A stretch of DNA of 64,000 nucleotides. Origin: Ephydatia muelleri. Taxonomy: Eukaryota; Porifera; Demospongiae; Spongillida; Spongillidae. Within the stretch, counting starts at the first letter, position 1, and each line of letters starts with the position of its first letter. Location: assembly GCA_013339895.1 (NCBI GenBank), contig JABACO010000013.1, positions 4,203,823 to 4,267,822 on the forward strand, given 5' to 3'. Shown here in pieces: positions 33,817-45,087 of this stretch. Under the pieces are notes generated by a model. That model was not told the origin of the DNA and ran no database searches. It worked only from the letters and a program-made list of their open reading frames with translations. The position numbers were made by a program, and so were the translations under genes.

Positions 33817-36800
33817 ATGCCGCGTTACAAATGCATTGGCGTAAACGCTCGCTGCAGCTCGTGCGAATGCGTGAAGCAGAATCGGCAGTGTGTAAGTTGC
33901 CACGCTGGGAAGCAAGGTCGCTGCAGAAACACTGTGCTCAACAACCACGCCATGTCCCAGTTGGCCATTGCATCTTCAAGCCTGACGCCTGACGCCGCTT
34001 TGCCTACGCCTTCTACCGTTTTGTCGCCATCAAGAGTTCAATCACCATCTATTTCCCAGTCGCCTCACTCACCTGCGAGTGTCCAGCCGGCTCCCATTTC
34101 AACTCAGCTACCAAAGCGGCTATTATTTCTAGCCCAAAGCTGCTGTCTCACCCTCGACGCAATGAATCATGTGTAGAACACTCCATCACCCATTCACAGC
34201 CTGAGGAGCGGCCCCACGCGTCGTTCTCAGTGTCAACCAACCACGAGTTCCCAGATCTCGGGAGCGACTAGGCAGCGGCGGAAGAAGCATTGTATTGTCG
34301 AAGGGTGACCTGAACTAATTGCTCCTTCCGTGTGGAAAGCGCACATGACGCTCCATGTTCGGAGTGTATTTTCCGGTGACGTGCCAAACACTTGGCTGGA
34401 GGAGCATGATCTATCCATCTGCCACCTATGCCATCAATTGGTCTCCAACAGTCGGTTGTCCTCTCACCTGAGGAAATGTGCTGGTGGTGCTGTAGTTGCA
34501 TGCTCTGGTTCCAGACAGTGTGTCTGGGGATGCACTCCTCAACTTTTCTGAGCTGAGCCTGCCAACCTTTTAGGAGGTGATTCCTTGACCAGCCCACCTT
34601 GCGTTTCATCCCATCAAAGTCCCGGCCTGCCTTTGCTCAGGCACTGTCATCAACGTTAAGAAGTGTTATCCTGAGAACACAGAGGAGGCATGGCTCAAGC
34701 TATTCATGCTTCCGATGTGTGTTCTGCCTTCACTTCGATGCAAGGGACGACATGACAAGCCATTGCCAGTGGACACTTCTGCAACTAGTGGTCAGACAAC
34801 AATCTTGGAGCCCTTTGGTCTTTGGCCAAAAATCGGTCAGCCAATCGTAATCATCCTGGAGGGTCATGCAATGATTACTAGCAAGGATGTTGTAATCAAA
34901 ATATTTGTATACAAATCCATAGTAAAAAGGTTAATGACACTCTGTGATCGTCATTTAATACACTTACCTTAATACATTTATTTTACAATGCCTATGAAAG
35001 CATTTGAAGTTGGTTCTATGTCTAGGATGGTTACACGTCTAGATCTAGTCCATCAACCATCGGACAAAGGTCATTGACCAAGCTGTGTCATTGGGCAGGT
35101 CTGGCATGATGGGAAAAGCATGCAGAGTCCTTCAGTCCAGTGGTATTACCCCAAATAATGAGACCACATGGCAGCTGTTGCAATCCAAGCACCCCAGCTG
35201 TCCCATACCAGTAGCTCCATTTACCCACTCTGCCCCTCTCACTCTCGAGCCAGATTTCAATATCCTTTCTGTCCTATGATCGTTCCCCAAGGACACTGCA
35301 GCTGGTCTTCGAATGCAACACCTGCTTGATGTGGCAAGCATCCCACTTCCCACACCTATCAGCTCCTCCCTCAGGCAGGTGATCAACACCCTGGCAGCTG
35401 GAAAGGTGCCTACTGTGTCAAAGTTCTTGGCAGGAGGCTTTTGATTGCTCTGAAAAAAACAAGGAGGGCTGCCCACCTGACATCAGGCCCATAGCTGTGG
35501 TGGAGACAATGAGGAGACTGGCAGGAAATGCATGTGTTCCTTGGTGAAGGGAAAAGCAGGTACCCCTTGAGGCAGCTGAGTTTTTCCAACCCCAGCAGCT
35601 GGGTGTGGCTTGTCGTGCAGGGGCAGAGAAGGTGGCCCATGCTCTCAGGGTTGCATTGAGGAGTACTGGATGGACGAGGACTTAAGGTAGACATGAGGAA
35701 CACGTTTTATATGGTATCCAGGCAAGCAGTTCTTGACGAGTGTGCTACATTTTTCCTTGAGTTGCTACCTTGAGTGTCTTGGTGCTATGGGACCCATCCT
35801 GTGCTGTGGCACCCTCTTGGCCGGATCAGCTCTGAGTCTGGAGTGCAGCAAGGTGACCCTTTGGGACCCTTGCTGTTTGCATTAGTCCTCCAGAAGTTGG
35901 TATCCAGTCTGGATGCAGATGATGAGTGTGCTGAAATTCTTCTTCAAGCTTGGTACTTCGACGATGGAGCCTTGGCGGGCACCCGCCCAGCTGTACTGCG
36001 TGCCTTGCATTTGATTGAGGATTTAGGCCCTGCACTGGGCCTACATGTGAACCTGGGCCAAGTGTGAGCTATTCAGCAGGGAGGGATCATTTCCACCTGA
36101 TGTGAGGTGCTCTCTACTGCCCAACCTGGATATCCTTGGTGCACCAATTGGGGATTACCTACACTGTTCCAAGTTTATCGCTGGGAAGTGTGCTGAGTCC
36201 AGCAGGCTACTTTCTGGTCTAGTGGATGTTGCTGCAGTTGATCTCCAGGTAGCCAATTACCCTGTTGCGCATGTGTGGTAGCTTCTGCAGGATGGTCCAC
36301 ATAGCAAGGGTTACCCCACCCAGCCTGGCTCAGATGCTCTGAGTTCTTTTGATGAAGAGGTCAAGCAGTGCTTCGCAATGTGCTCAGCCATCAATATTAC
36401 CAACAACGCCTGAAGCCAGGCACAGCTTGGACCTAAATTTGGTGGTTTAGGCCTTTGCTCCCTCTCTCATCATGCTGCTGCTGCTTTCATTGCATCCCTG
36501 TCATTCTCAGGCTTGGGCAGTGCTGATATCATCCATCTACAGCAGGCAGTGGCAGTGTTACACACCCAGGTCTCCCTTTCCAATACCATCTCGATCAATT
36601 CTGTTCAGGACTCTCCCATTCCCCAGAAGGTCTTGTCAGGAATGATCCAAGCACAACAGTTCCACATACTGTTGGAGTCTTCCTCCCTTGCCAATAGAGC
36701 TCACCTCCTGTCAGTGGCAGCTCCTCTAGCTTCCTCCTGGCTATCGGTAGTCCTTCCCCTGGTTTGGGCTTACACCTGGAGTCGAATGAGTACCGGATGG

Positions 36801-37400
36801 CCATTAGGTGGTGGCTGGGTTGGATACTTCTGGTCAGTCGATGTGCCCAATCTGCCCTGATACTGCTCTTGATCCTCTTGGTCACCATGCTGTGACCTGC
36901 AGGCATGGGGAGATGTGGTCATACGCCATAGTCGTCTAAGGGATGAGGTATTCGACCTCTGTCGTCATGCCCACCTAAGTGTGAGTGTGGAGAGAGGTCA
37001 TGGTCTCACCAGAGACCTTGCCCACACCAGGCCCGCTGACATCCTTATTGCTGGCTGGGACAGAGGCAAACCTGCGGTGCTAGACCTGACCATCACTTCA
37101 CCACTCTGCTCTGCCATCTTGAGCGAATTGTGTCACCAGGCCGGTGCGGCAGCCCTTGCAGCTGAGGCCCATAAGCTCCACTCAAATGGTCCGAAATGCC
37201 AAGAGTTGGGCTGGTCTAGCATTCCGTTAGCTGTGGAGACTTATGGCAATTGGGGCAAGGAGGCCCACGATACCTTCTCCTGGCCATTCACCAGTCTTCC
37301 CCTAAATCAGCAGTTGTGGCAGAAATTTACGGCCGGTTGAATATAGCCCTGGTTCGTTCCATTGCCAGAACCATCTTGGCCAGGGAGCTCCCGCCCTCCT
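33817..37400 (+). pseudogene. Near full-length non-LTR retroelement with RT, CCHC finger and restriction-like endonuclease
   Basis: Segments appear in order, spread over three frames: an N-terminal Cys cluster (CSSCECVKQNRQCVSC, 33,853-33,903), a Ser/Pro-rich linker, a Trp-His/CxxC region with ICHLCHQLV and SSHLRKC (34,410-34,480), LRSVI and CVLPSLRCKGR (34,640-34,750), KACRVLQSSGITPNNETTW and NILSVLRSFPKDTAAG (35,110-35,300), RT blocks GVQQGDPLGPLLF and YFDDGALAG (35,840-35,980), a thumb region, a CCHC finger (CPICPD...LGHHAVTC, 36,843-36,898), then RHSRLRD and the endonuclease PADIL with a second Asp 15 residues on (AVLDLTI), ending in AVETYGNWG. The tail is an (ATT)n-rich stretch to about 37,485. 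The family would copy itself by target-primed reverse transcription, but frameshifts and stops make this copy dead. Confidence 0.85.
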
Positions 37401-37839
37401 AACTGCTATTAGGTTGTGCCTTAGGGAATAATGTGTTGATATGTATTATTATTGTTGTTATTAAATATATTCATAATAATAATATTGAGAAAGCTCCATT
37501 TACTTATTATATATTACCAAGAATGTCAAGGAAACAATTCAGAAAAAGGATAGTACATTGTATGAGGTACATAATTCCTTTCCTCACTGGGTACATGTGA
37601 TAAAATAGTTTAATTTAATTTTAATTGTAATAATCTACAGCAATTGGAATCATGTAGAAATAAAAGCATTGAGTTATCTTGAAAAGATTGAGATTGTTTT
37701 GCTTAATGCCAAACCATGTAAAAAGCCATCCATTATGAAGCCATGCACATACATGCACCCCCTTTAGTTTTGACCTGAAACTGACCATTCTGCTTAGAAA
37801 ACTGAAATTTATGTGACACTACTGACTCTCCTCCCACAC

Positions 37840-37970
37840 ATTTGCCAACATACACATGCAACGAGAGCCCATACCTTAAAGAACAATTAAATTTGACATC
37901 GGAAACATATGCTGTCCACATCTATTGACATGTAACAACGCTAACCTTCAAGTGAAGTGCTTTATCAGTG
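37840..37970 (-). pseudogene. Aminopeptidase exon 8/intron 7/exon 7 debris, left arm
   Basis: The stretch with TTTGCCAACATACACATGCAAC, TACCTTAAAGAACAAT, TTGACATC and CACATCTATTGACA is a diverged copy of 13,505-13,605 (exon 8 start, intron 7 and exon 7 end of aminopeptidase copy 1). Coding continuity is lost. Its mirror copy is at about 51,175-51,285. Confidence 0.6.
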
Positions 37971-38704
37971 CTCATGAAAATGGACAATAAGCAATAAATG
38001 ATATCATATACAACACATGCATGCACAACAGCAGCAGCAGCATGGTACATAATCCCCCTCTTGGTTGAGAATACACCCACGTATTCATTGAAAAGCGTCA
38101 GTTGGGATTTTGTCTAGTAGAGTACCAGCGTTGTTGTTGCTCATCAACTTGTATTATACTCCTCTTTACTTTCTTCATGCTGCTGCTCTCAATTGATTTA
38201 TTGTTTGCTGGAAGGTTTTCATCAACAGGTGTTTCACCTTTGCAAACAATCACTTCCTGTCTAACTTCTTGGTTGTCCTACCAAAGTATGTGGCCTCGGC
38301 TGCTGTACATGTTGTAGCTTTGGTATTTTATAGAACGTTAAGTATACAATGTTTTATATATAATTAATTTTATCATATATGCATTTCCCCTGAAAATCTT
38401 TCTTTAATAGTTTGGAGTTTAATATCCAAAATGTGTAATCTTGCAAAAACATGCGTTAAGACACTTTTCGCGGAAACGATCCCATCCATCCCTGAGTCAA
38501 TCAGTTGATGTATGTTTTGGCGCAGAATTCGAAAGAAAGCACTCCCTTTGTGATTACGTATGTGAGTTGCAGGATAGATTGTAGGCTACATCATAAAGTG
38601 TGGGAAAAGACAAATCAGTAGCCGAAACTGTAGAAAACATATCATGATAGGAAGATCTATGCATGGGAAATTACCTATTAAAGAAGGCGAGCTAGTTTCA
38701 CTGT

Positions 38705-38870
38705 GGAATCTGACCATTCCACGAAAACGAGGTTACTGAAGGAAGTTTCACTGGAGTTGGCACAAGACATACCGGATTCTGAAAAGCTTTCTGATGTAAC
38801 ATATCGAATTCAACATACTGCCAAGAAATATAAGACAGGTTGGTTGGCTATTTTGATCCACAGGATGCTA
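38705..38870 (+). other. Short coding-like stretch of unknown origin, left arm
   Basis: A 51-codon open stretch includes STKTRLLKEVSLELAQ and SDVTYRIQHTAKKYKTGW. Composition looks protein-like, but no family is recognised. It is flanked by stops and mirrored near 50,250-50,410 on the minus strand. Confidence 0.25.
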
Positions 38871-39171
38871 TAATTCCATCCGAATTATCATAAACAAATT
38901 CTGATCCCGTTCTGCAAGAGGAGGAGATTGAAATGGGCATGGTAGAGTCCACCAGCGTGTCAGTAGCGTCAAGGATCTTACAAGAATTGCTCTAGCGTTT
39001 GCTTGTACAAGTATAATGCTGAGCCTGCCATATAGATCTGCAGTGCGAGAGAAAGCATTGCATGCATGCCTCTTCACTCCAGGCCCTAGCTACTGACATG
39101 CAGTAGAACATTAATTCTGCAATTATAATTTATTATTTCTCCTAGAAAATGTTATTCATGTATATGAGATC

Positions 39172-39360
39172 AGGGACCTAGCGCATAGATTATAACATTT
39201 CCACTACGTGCAATAGAAATGTAAGCGTATGGCTAATTAAAGCTTCAGAGCTTTACAACTGAATTACGATTTTCATTGCGTAAGAAGCAATGTGTAGAGG
39301 ACATTTCAGACTTCTAGAATATCAAAAAAAAATTGAAAAAACATGCCCTATTTGCGGAAA
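39172..39360. mobile_element. Small MITE of the TTTCCGCGAAA family (degraded left end)
   Basis: Begins AGGGACCTAGCGCATAG and ends TTGCGGAAACG, with the family's internal GTGTAGAGGACATTTCAGACTTCTAGAATATC. Its left terminal bases are degraded. Mirrored at about 49,756-49,955. Confidence 0.6.
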
Positions 39361-39441
39361 CGATCCATATATTACATACGGTAATATATGGATACATACG
39401 GTATTATACAACACAACAGAGATAATATATAGATTATATCT

Positions 39442-39443
<2 letters not shown>

Positions 39444-39477
<34 letters not shown>

Positions 39478-39576
39478 ATACACACACACACACGTACACA
39501 CACACACGTACACGCACACACGTGCACACACACGCACACATACTCACACACGCACACACACGCACATACACACAAA
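39444..39576 (+). repeat. (CA)n microsatellite
   Basis: About 130 bp of CA repeats with CG and TA interruptions. The mirror tract in the right arm (49,640-49,697, GT) is about half as long, which shows independent slippage after the inverted duplication. Confidence 0.9.
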
Positions 39577-39601
39577 CACGCAACAAAGCTAAACGCATTC
39601 T

Positions 39602-41110
39602 CTAGTCAGAATGGCTCTGTATTGAGTTGGCTCTGATCAGTGTGAAATTCAATCTATCATAGATCTGGTCTATTGGTTGCCTCAGCCTTCCAGCAAGCCT
39701 AGAGAGACTACTTTGAGCCTCAGGTCCCCAACATCCCAAAAAAATTCTGTATACCACCAGAGGAATGCAAACCCAGCCTAACTCTCGACATTCTGCATCA
39801 TTACTGTGGTGCTTTCTCTTTTCTGCCTGCATTGCTGCTGAACCTGGCATCATACACGCTACTTGAAAGGATGCTAAGATCAATTGCTGCAGGCTTGCCC
39901 AACTTCCAGTTAGGATGAGGATATCAGCAGGATGCGCTTGCTGTGCTTCATGACCCAGGCTGCTTCCTGCTTCGAGCTGTACGCCCAATAACTCAAAAGG
40001 GTGTCTTGGATTCTGTTGTGGCAAAAAACCATGTCAGGGCAAGTTTTACATAACAAAGCATGGTGACCAAAATGATCCATAGAATGGGAAATAAGGACAG
40101 AGCTGACCTTCACTCACGGGAAGCCCTAACCACCACATAATGACAACTTGAAACTCAGAGTGATAGAAGATGAGGGAGGGCTAAGCCTTGGGGAAGGTGT
40201 GAAAGATAGCCAAGTTGATGAGTGAGGTGAGGAAATTGAAAGCAGGCGAGGCCAATCCAGAGTGAACCATGAGCAAATAACTCGGTAAATTGCATTGCAA
40301 GATAACATTTTCTGAGTTAGCTTAGAAGTTGCAACTGTGGTAATAATGGGAGCATTAATAGTAGATACAGATCTATTGAACAAATAAACAGATGTTTGCT
40401 GTGTGGAGAGCTATAATCGGATGCAATTACAGATGCTATAAAAGCAGCAGGTGAGTGAAATGAAAGGTAACGGAGCCCTATAGGCCTCCACGGCTTAAAC
40501 TATGTTGGGCTTGTATGAGATGTGTCAACCATGGTACAGTGGAGTACCTCATCATCAAAGAGTGCAAGACCTTCACCGATCAAAGAGGGTGGAGTTAATG
40601 TAGCCAGGTGCACAAGATGACTAAAACTACCACATAGCCTCAGTAGAAGGAGTGCTACCTGCATGAGAATCAATGGAACTAACCTGTTCCAATTGCTTCA
40701 GTAGGTTCAGAGCCTCCACACACTGTTGGGCAAGAAACTTGCTGCATAATACAGCGTCACCAATAGGAGGTTCAAGTTTTTCGAAATGGGGGTGATTCAG
40801 ACATCTTCATGTCAGGCTAAGGTCACACACGCCAGACACGTCAGGCTGTACAGTTCACATTTGGCAATGTAAAAGCCTAGTGGGGGGCACAGTTCTTGTA
40901 TAATAGAAAGAGCATGTGCAACCGCCTGCTTGGGTCTAGCAATAACACCATCATTAATGTACCACTTATGAAATCAGTAAAAGGGAATAGCAGGCCTCAT
41001 CTAAGGCAATGGCAGAGGCTATCTTTTGTAAGACAAAACAGAATAGAAAGACCCCTGCCATAGGATCTTCTTGTTGTACTCCATATTCGATTATTTTATT
41101 TAACAGTTTT
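39602..41110 (-). pseudogene. RT/endonuclease retroelement remnant, left arm
   Basis: Minus-strand frames give, from 41,100 leftward, EYGVQQEDPMAGVFLFCFVLQK, a degenerate polymerase box (WYINDGVIA), QELCPPLGFYIAKCEL, then a finger-like FGHHALLCKTC (near 40,070) and the endonuclease segments KLGKPAAIDL, KRKHHSNDAECRELGW and a final DRLNFTLIRAN. Frameshifts and stops are frequent. The catalytic YxDD is changed to YIND. The same remnant lies inverted at 48,100-49,610. Confidence 0.75.
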
Positions 41111-41143
41111 GGAGTTTATTGTCTAATGGAAAATTATGATCAA

Positions 41144-41353
41144 TTTCCGCGAATAGGGACCTAACGCATACATTATAAAATTTCCAGTACGCGCAATAGA
41201 AGTGTAACGCCTGCGTTGAAATGTATCAAAATTCAGAGCTGTATGACAGATACTCCGATTCTCAGTGCGTAAGAAGCAATGTGTAGAGGACATTTTAGAC
41301 TTCTAGAATATCAAAAAATTTGAAAAATATGCGTGAGGTCCTTTTCGCGGAAA
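41144..41353. mobile_element. Small MITE with TTTCCGCGAAAAGGACCT ends
   Basis: Left end TTTCCGCGAATAGGGACC, right end GGTCCTTTTCGCGGAAA. The TIR is about 24 bp and the total about 210 bp. No coding capacity. The mirror copy at 47,854-48,085 has an even cleaner pair of ends. Confidence 0.8.
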
Positions 41354-42100
41354 GATCCCAATATAAATGATTGATTATCGGCATTTTTGCTCATTTTCGT
41401 TAATATTAAAAGCACTAGTATTATTTGTCTAATAAATGCCATGTATAAGCTACCAATAATCTGTTCATATCCACTGCCTCCAAGCATTGAGCACTTATTG
41501 TCATTTTGCTCATGCTTTCAGCTCTTGCAGCCACACAAGTGAAATCCCCACTTCAGTGACAATTTGGGACTTGGTGAAGTTGTCTCATAAAAATATTCAA
41601 ATCAACAGATCAATGCTGATAACCCTCCACAATCAAGAGATTTTGGAGGTGAATAACTCACTAATGAAGTTAATTAATTGTGATGTTTGAGATCAGTGAT
41701 TGATTTATGTTTCTCTAATCTCTCTATCTTGAAAAGTGTGAAATTACTGGTTATGAATAAAAAATTCGTTAAATTTTAAATTAAAATTTTAATTCATTAT
41801 TGAAGTGACTGATTTATATATATTTCTCTAAGCTTGAGTTTTTGTTGAGCAGTAACTTGAATAATGATGATTGCAGAGTTGATAAACGTGATTTTCGAGT
41901 ATTTGAATTTAGTTACTTAACCATTCATCATAATCCAGACACATTTGTATTAGTATTATTTATAAAATTAGATCTATCTAAATGCTAACAAAATCAGCTA
42001 ATTTCAATATAAAACTTATACCCGAGGGGGGGAAGGGAAGGGGGGCAAATAATTTCCCCCCACACCCTCACACGTATCCACAAAGTAGCATTAAGAAAGC
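41354..42100. other. Palindrome arm, no gene seen
   Basis: AT-rich sequence mirrored at about 47,100-47,853. A G-rich tract lies at 42,025-42,046. Confidence 0.45.
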
Positions 42101-42102
42101 TC

Positions 42103-42441
42103 TTAGTACTGAAATCTAATCACCTCTACTTCACAACTTTGCTCCAAAAGAGAGGGGTTGGTAACTGATGCAGCATCATTCTTCAACTTGGGGAGGTCAA
42201 TGGTGAGCCTTTTCTCTTGATCCTTTGCTGCATATTCCTTGCCAAGAAATCCTACGTATTCTTCTGCACTAGCAGTGGAATCATCACTAGCAAAGAAATC
42301 ATTGCAAGTAGAGGGTTTCTCGGAGATGCAGTAGTCGTAGCGCTCGTGCACAGTAGCCGCTGCTTTTTTAGGGGGCTGAAGTACCTGCAGGTTGATTTCA
42401 GCTGTTGCAGTATTAATTTCTCTTGCACGAATTGGAATCAT
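42103..42441 (-). CDS. Unidentified ORF/exon, 112 codons, left arm
   Basis: Starts MIPIRAREINTATAEINLQV and ends at a stop after EVIRFQY. It is acidic, with a Ser/Asp-rich middle (FFASDDSTAS). A reading frame opens upstream (GTM...) after a possible acceptor AG, so it may be a terminal exon of a gene that also includes 42,859-43,212. The right-arm copy (46,753-47,090) has lost one base and is frameshifted. No family recognised. Confidence 0.4.
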   Translation of the reverse strand: MIPIRAREINTATAEINLQVLQPPKKAAATVHERYDYCISEKPSTCNDFFASDDSTASAEEYVGFLGKEYAAKDQEKRLTIDLPKLKNDAASVTNPSLLEQSCEVEVIRFQY

Positions 42442-42858
42442 AGTGCCATCTTATATTATCAATTTAACTACTCCACCCCTTTCACAATCCATTGCTAACC
42501 AAATTAGCAACTACTATACCTTGAGGGGTTTAATGTTTTTATCCATCGCTGACTTTGTTCGAGGTGTCTAGTGATTACATTGGTGTCCCAGTTAGGTCCT
42601 GTTCAGTTTACATCCTCACACGCATGCAAAAATATGCATACAATCAGCCCCATGCTCCACATCCCAGAAGTACATGTGCTTCCAGCATTGCAATGAAGTC
42701 TGGTTTCCCATAGACACTAGAAAAAAAAACACCTCAAAGTTACAGGCATGGTATGGTTGCATTGCATTTATATACTAAATTACAACCAATGTTAATAACA
42801 GCCTTCCTTTTCATCTTCCGTTGTCTCCTCCTCTACTTGAGTCTTTTTCCTCCACCCA

Positions 42859-43212
42859 TTATTTGTCGTCTTGAAGTGTGTAAACTCTATCTGTATTACA
42901 AAACTCATAATCACCAACAACTGCTGTATGGAAGCCAAGTGAAGGTTTGCAAGTACTATTTTGACTCTTGTATAAAGCAAAGAAAGCTTCAATCTCTTTC
43001 TTATCTTCTTGGTCCAGTTCAACAACACCGGTTTCAACATTAAGCGTACAGCTGATTCCATAAATTGCTGTGCTACAATAGCATCGCACTACACCAGATG
43101 CATAAATTTCAACACGTGGGAAATGTTTATCCAACCATTCGCTGGACAGAACAGCGCAATTATTTTCTTCCAGAAAGCCATACACAATTACACCATCAAA
43201 ACAACCATACAT
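42859..43212 (-). CDS. Unidentified ORF/exon, 117 codons, left arm
   Basis: Starts MYGCFDGVIVYGFLEENNC and ends YTLQDDK-stop. The predicted protein is the same, residue for residue, as the right-arm ORF at 45,985-46,338. Immediately upstream on the coding strand is TACTAG, preceded by a long (CT)n tract and, farther up, AAAG/GTAAGTTC. This is a complete intron signature with the microsatellite acting as polypyrimidine tract, so the ORF is probably an internal or last exon rather than a whole gene. Upstream on the same strand (about 43,600-43,830) are further coding-like stretches (IDRLILDE, LPLHHQ) broken by frameshifts. Function unknown. Confidence 0.45.
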   Translation of the reverse strand: MYGCFDGVIVYGFLEENNCAVLSSEWLDKHFPRVEIYASGVVRCYCSTAIYGISCTLNVETGVVELDQEDKKEIEAFFALYKSQNSTCKPSLGFHTAVVGDYEFCNTDRVYTLQDDK

Positions 43213-43215
43213 CTA

Positions 43216-43219
43216 GTAT

Positions 43220-43253
<34 letters not shown>

Positions 43254-43282
43254 GAGAGAGAGAGAGATGGAGAGAGAGAGAG

Positions 43283-43342
<60 letters not shown>

Positions 43343-43350
43343 AGAGAGAA
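43216..43350 (+). repeat. (AG)n microsatellite
   Basis: About 130 bp of imperfect GA repeats, forming the polypyrimidine side of the intron upstream of the 42,859-43,212 exon when read on the minus strand. The right-arm counterpart (45,901-45,978) is shorter. Confidence 0.9.
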
Positions 43351-44194
43351 AGGGAGTCACAACACATACACTTACTTGCAAGTTGAACTTACCTTTAAAA
43401 ACAGAGAAATGAATGTTCAAGCTTTAGACAGCAGGGTGTACATGTTTTATGTACTCTTTAACGAAATAAACCGTGTGGGTTTTTATCACAAGTTTACAGC
43501 AAGCCACAGCCTGCCTGATGGTGCCGTTATGCATCACAAGATTACTGCAAGCCACAGCCTGCAGCCATCTGCTGTTAATGAAATGTTTTGCTCATGTTGT
43601 GGACTATAGGAAGAAAAGCTGGCTATAATTTGCAGTGTGAATGGGAATTCATCCAGAATGAGTCTGTCAATCAAGTCATACTGGGGGGAAAGTGTCGTTG
43701 ATGATGCAACGGAAGTTTTGTTTGCTCTACCAATATCTCTAGTGGGACTATAGAGATTTTTGACCCAACCAAGTCTGTATCTGCAGCCTACAAGGTATCT
43801 ATAGACAACGAACCAAATTGAATGTTCTACGAGATAATGACCCTAGTGGATTTATGTTTATATAAAACTCAAAGGTGAAAATGTATGTTGGTGTCTTGCA
43901 CAATCATAGTGCTGTACGTTACGAGGTCATATGAGAATGGTAAACCTGTACCATCGTCCCAACCAGTCCCAGATCTTCATTTTATTCTGCTGTCTTGTAG
44001 ACTTACGTGTAAAGTGATTGCACTCAACGTATTTGCAAATATCCAGTATTTAATGTGTAGAATGATAGGAGCCAATGACAGTAAGCACATGGCTTGCAGG
44101 GCCATAGGAAAAACGAAACCATACCTGTCCGCCCAATTTATTATTTTTATTAAAGCTTGCCGGCTGTTGGTTTCCCAAGGAGTAGCTCCCAATA

Positions 44195-45087
44195 AACCAA
44201 GTGGGGGACCCTTTTCTTCGATCAAAGCCAATACCTTTTGAACTGCAAGCTCAGACCAGCCACAACCCCATCATCAAGGTACCAGCTATGGAAAGACAAA
44301 TTAGCACAATTAGGGTCAGAACATATGTCCTTCACCAAGATGTTCAACACAATGCAGAATAAAAGAGGACCTAAGGGATCACCCTGTTGAACCCCAAATT
44401 CAGATGTTAATGTTCCCATAGGGTGCCATAAAATTGGATGTTGACGTAACACCACAGAACCCAAGGGTAGAGTTCTGGGAAGTGTAGAAAGTACTCAGAC
44501 AGGAAGGCCTGACGTGACACAACATTAAACGCATTCCTCATATCTAATTTCAAAACTGAGAAACCCTCATCCTTCCAGTGTTGATCGACGCATGCCCTCA
44601 AACAGTGTGCAATTTTTTCAGCCCCCATGGAGCAGGAAACCCCAAACTGATGTTGGCTGGAAGAACTCAGCTGCCTTAGCTTTCACAACAGCACATATAC
44701 ATTTGGCAGTTAGGCGGCGGAGAGTTTCGCCCACAGCTATGGGGCGAATGTCCAAAGCACAACTATCCTTGGACTTGACTAATGCTGTCAGGTTTCCACC
44801 AGCTAGGAAGGGTGAGATCAAGGCAGGAGCCCTACCAGAGGACAGAATATTGACAACCGCTTTGAGGGAGTGAAGAATTGGAGTTTGAAGTGGAACCTCA
44901 ACTGCATCCAGGAGATGTTGAATCCGCAGACCTGAGGGACCAGCACCTGTCAGCTTAGGAAATGATCGTAAGACAGGGAGGAGGGTAAAATTGGGAGGCA
45001 AAGTTCCATCATTGGGGGCACCTGGAAGACCAACAGGGCAACCCCCTTTGGGATGTTTAGAAACTAAGAGATTCCATGTGCTCTCAT
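44195..45087. other. Spacer at the centre of the giant palindrome
   Basis: 893 bp present once only. It contains most of a minus-strand reverse transcriptase. The inverted symmetry starts at TATTGGGAGCTACT (45,088) on the right and ends at AGTAGCTCCCAATA (44,194) on the left. Confidence 0.85.

Larger units (their letters stand above)
37487..44194. repeat. Left arm of the giant palindrome
   Basis: The sequence reads inverted at 45,088-51,628. Matches run from GAGAAAGCTCCAT (37,487) inward to AGTAGCTCCCAATA (44,194). Contents from outside in: aminopeptidase-derived intron/exon debris (37,487-37,970), a stretch with a 51-codon plus-strand reading frame near 38,705-38,870, MITE copies (about 39,172-39,360 and 41,144-41,353), a (CA)n tract (39,444-39,576), an endonuclease/RT pseudogene (39,602-41,110), unidentified ORFs (42,103-43,212), an (AG)n tract, and exon-like sequence to 43,850. 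Coordinate sums of matching points drift from about 89,282 to 89,113, showing accumulated indels. Confidence 0.9.

Noticed and set aside
39440..39580. CRISPR-like or satellite array
   Set aside because: Simple dinucleotide repeat; no spacer-repeat structure anywhere in the window.
39290..39592. 100-codon ORF with CPICGND and a His/Thr repeat tail, resembling a zinc-finger protein
   Set aside because: It is read through a MITE end and the (CA)n microsatellite; the Cys pattern is a chance reading and is not kept in the mirror arm.
42792..43061. ORF starting MESAVRLMLKPVLLNW, also in the right arm
   Set aside because: Overlaps the 117-codon frame on the same strand in another phase; conservation between arms follows from the duplication itself.
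43065..43412. ORF rich in Arg-Glu repeats
   Set aside because: Product of the (AG)n tract; the supported reading frame is on the opposite strand.
44592..44873. 93-codon plus-strand ORF in the spacer
   Set aside because: Antisense of the reverse transcriptase frame, which carries the recognisable RT motifs.
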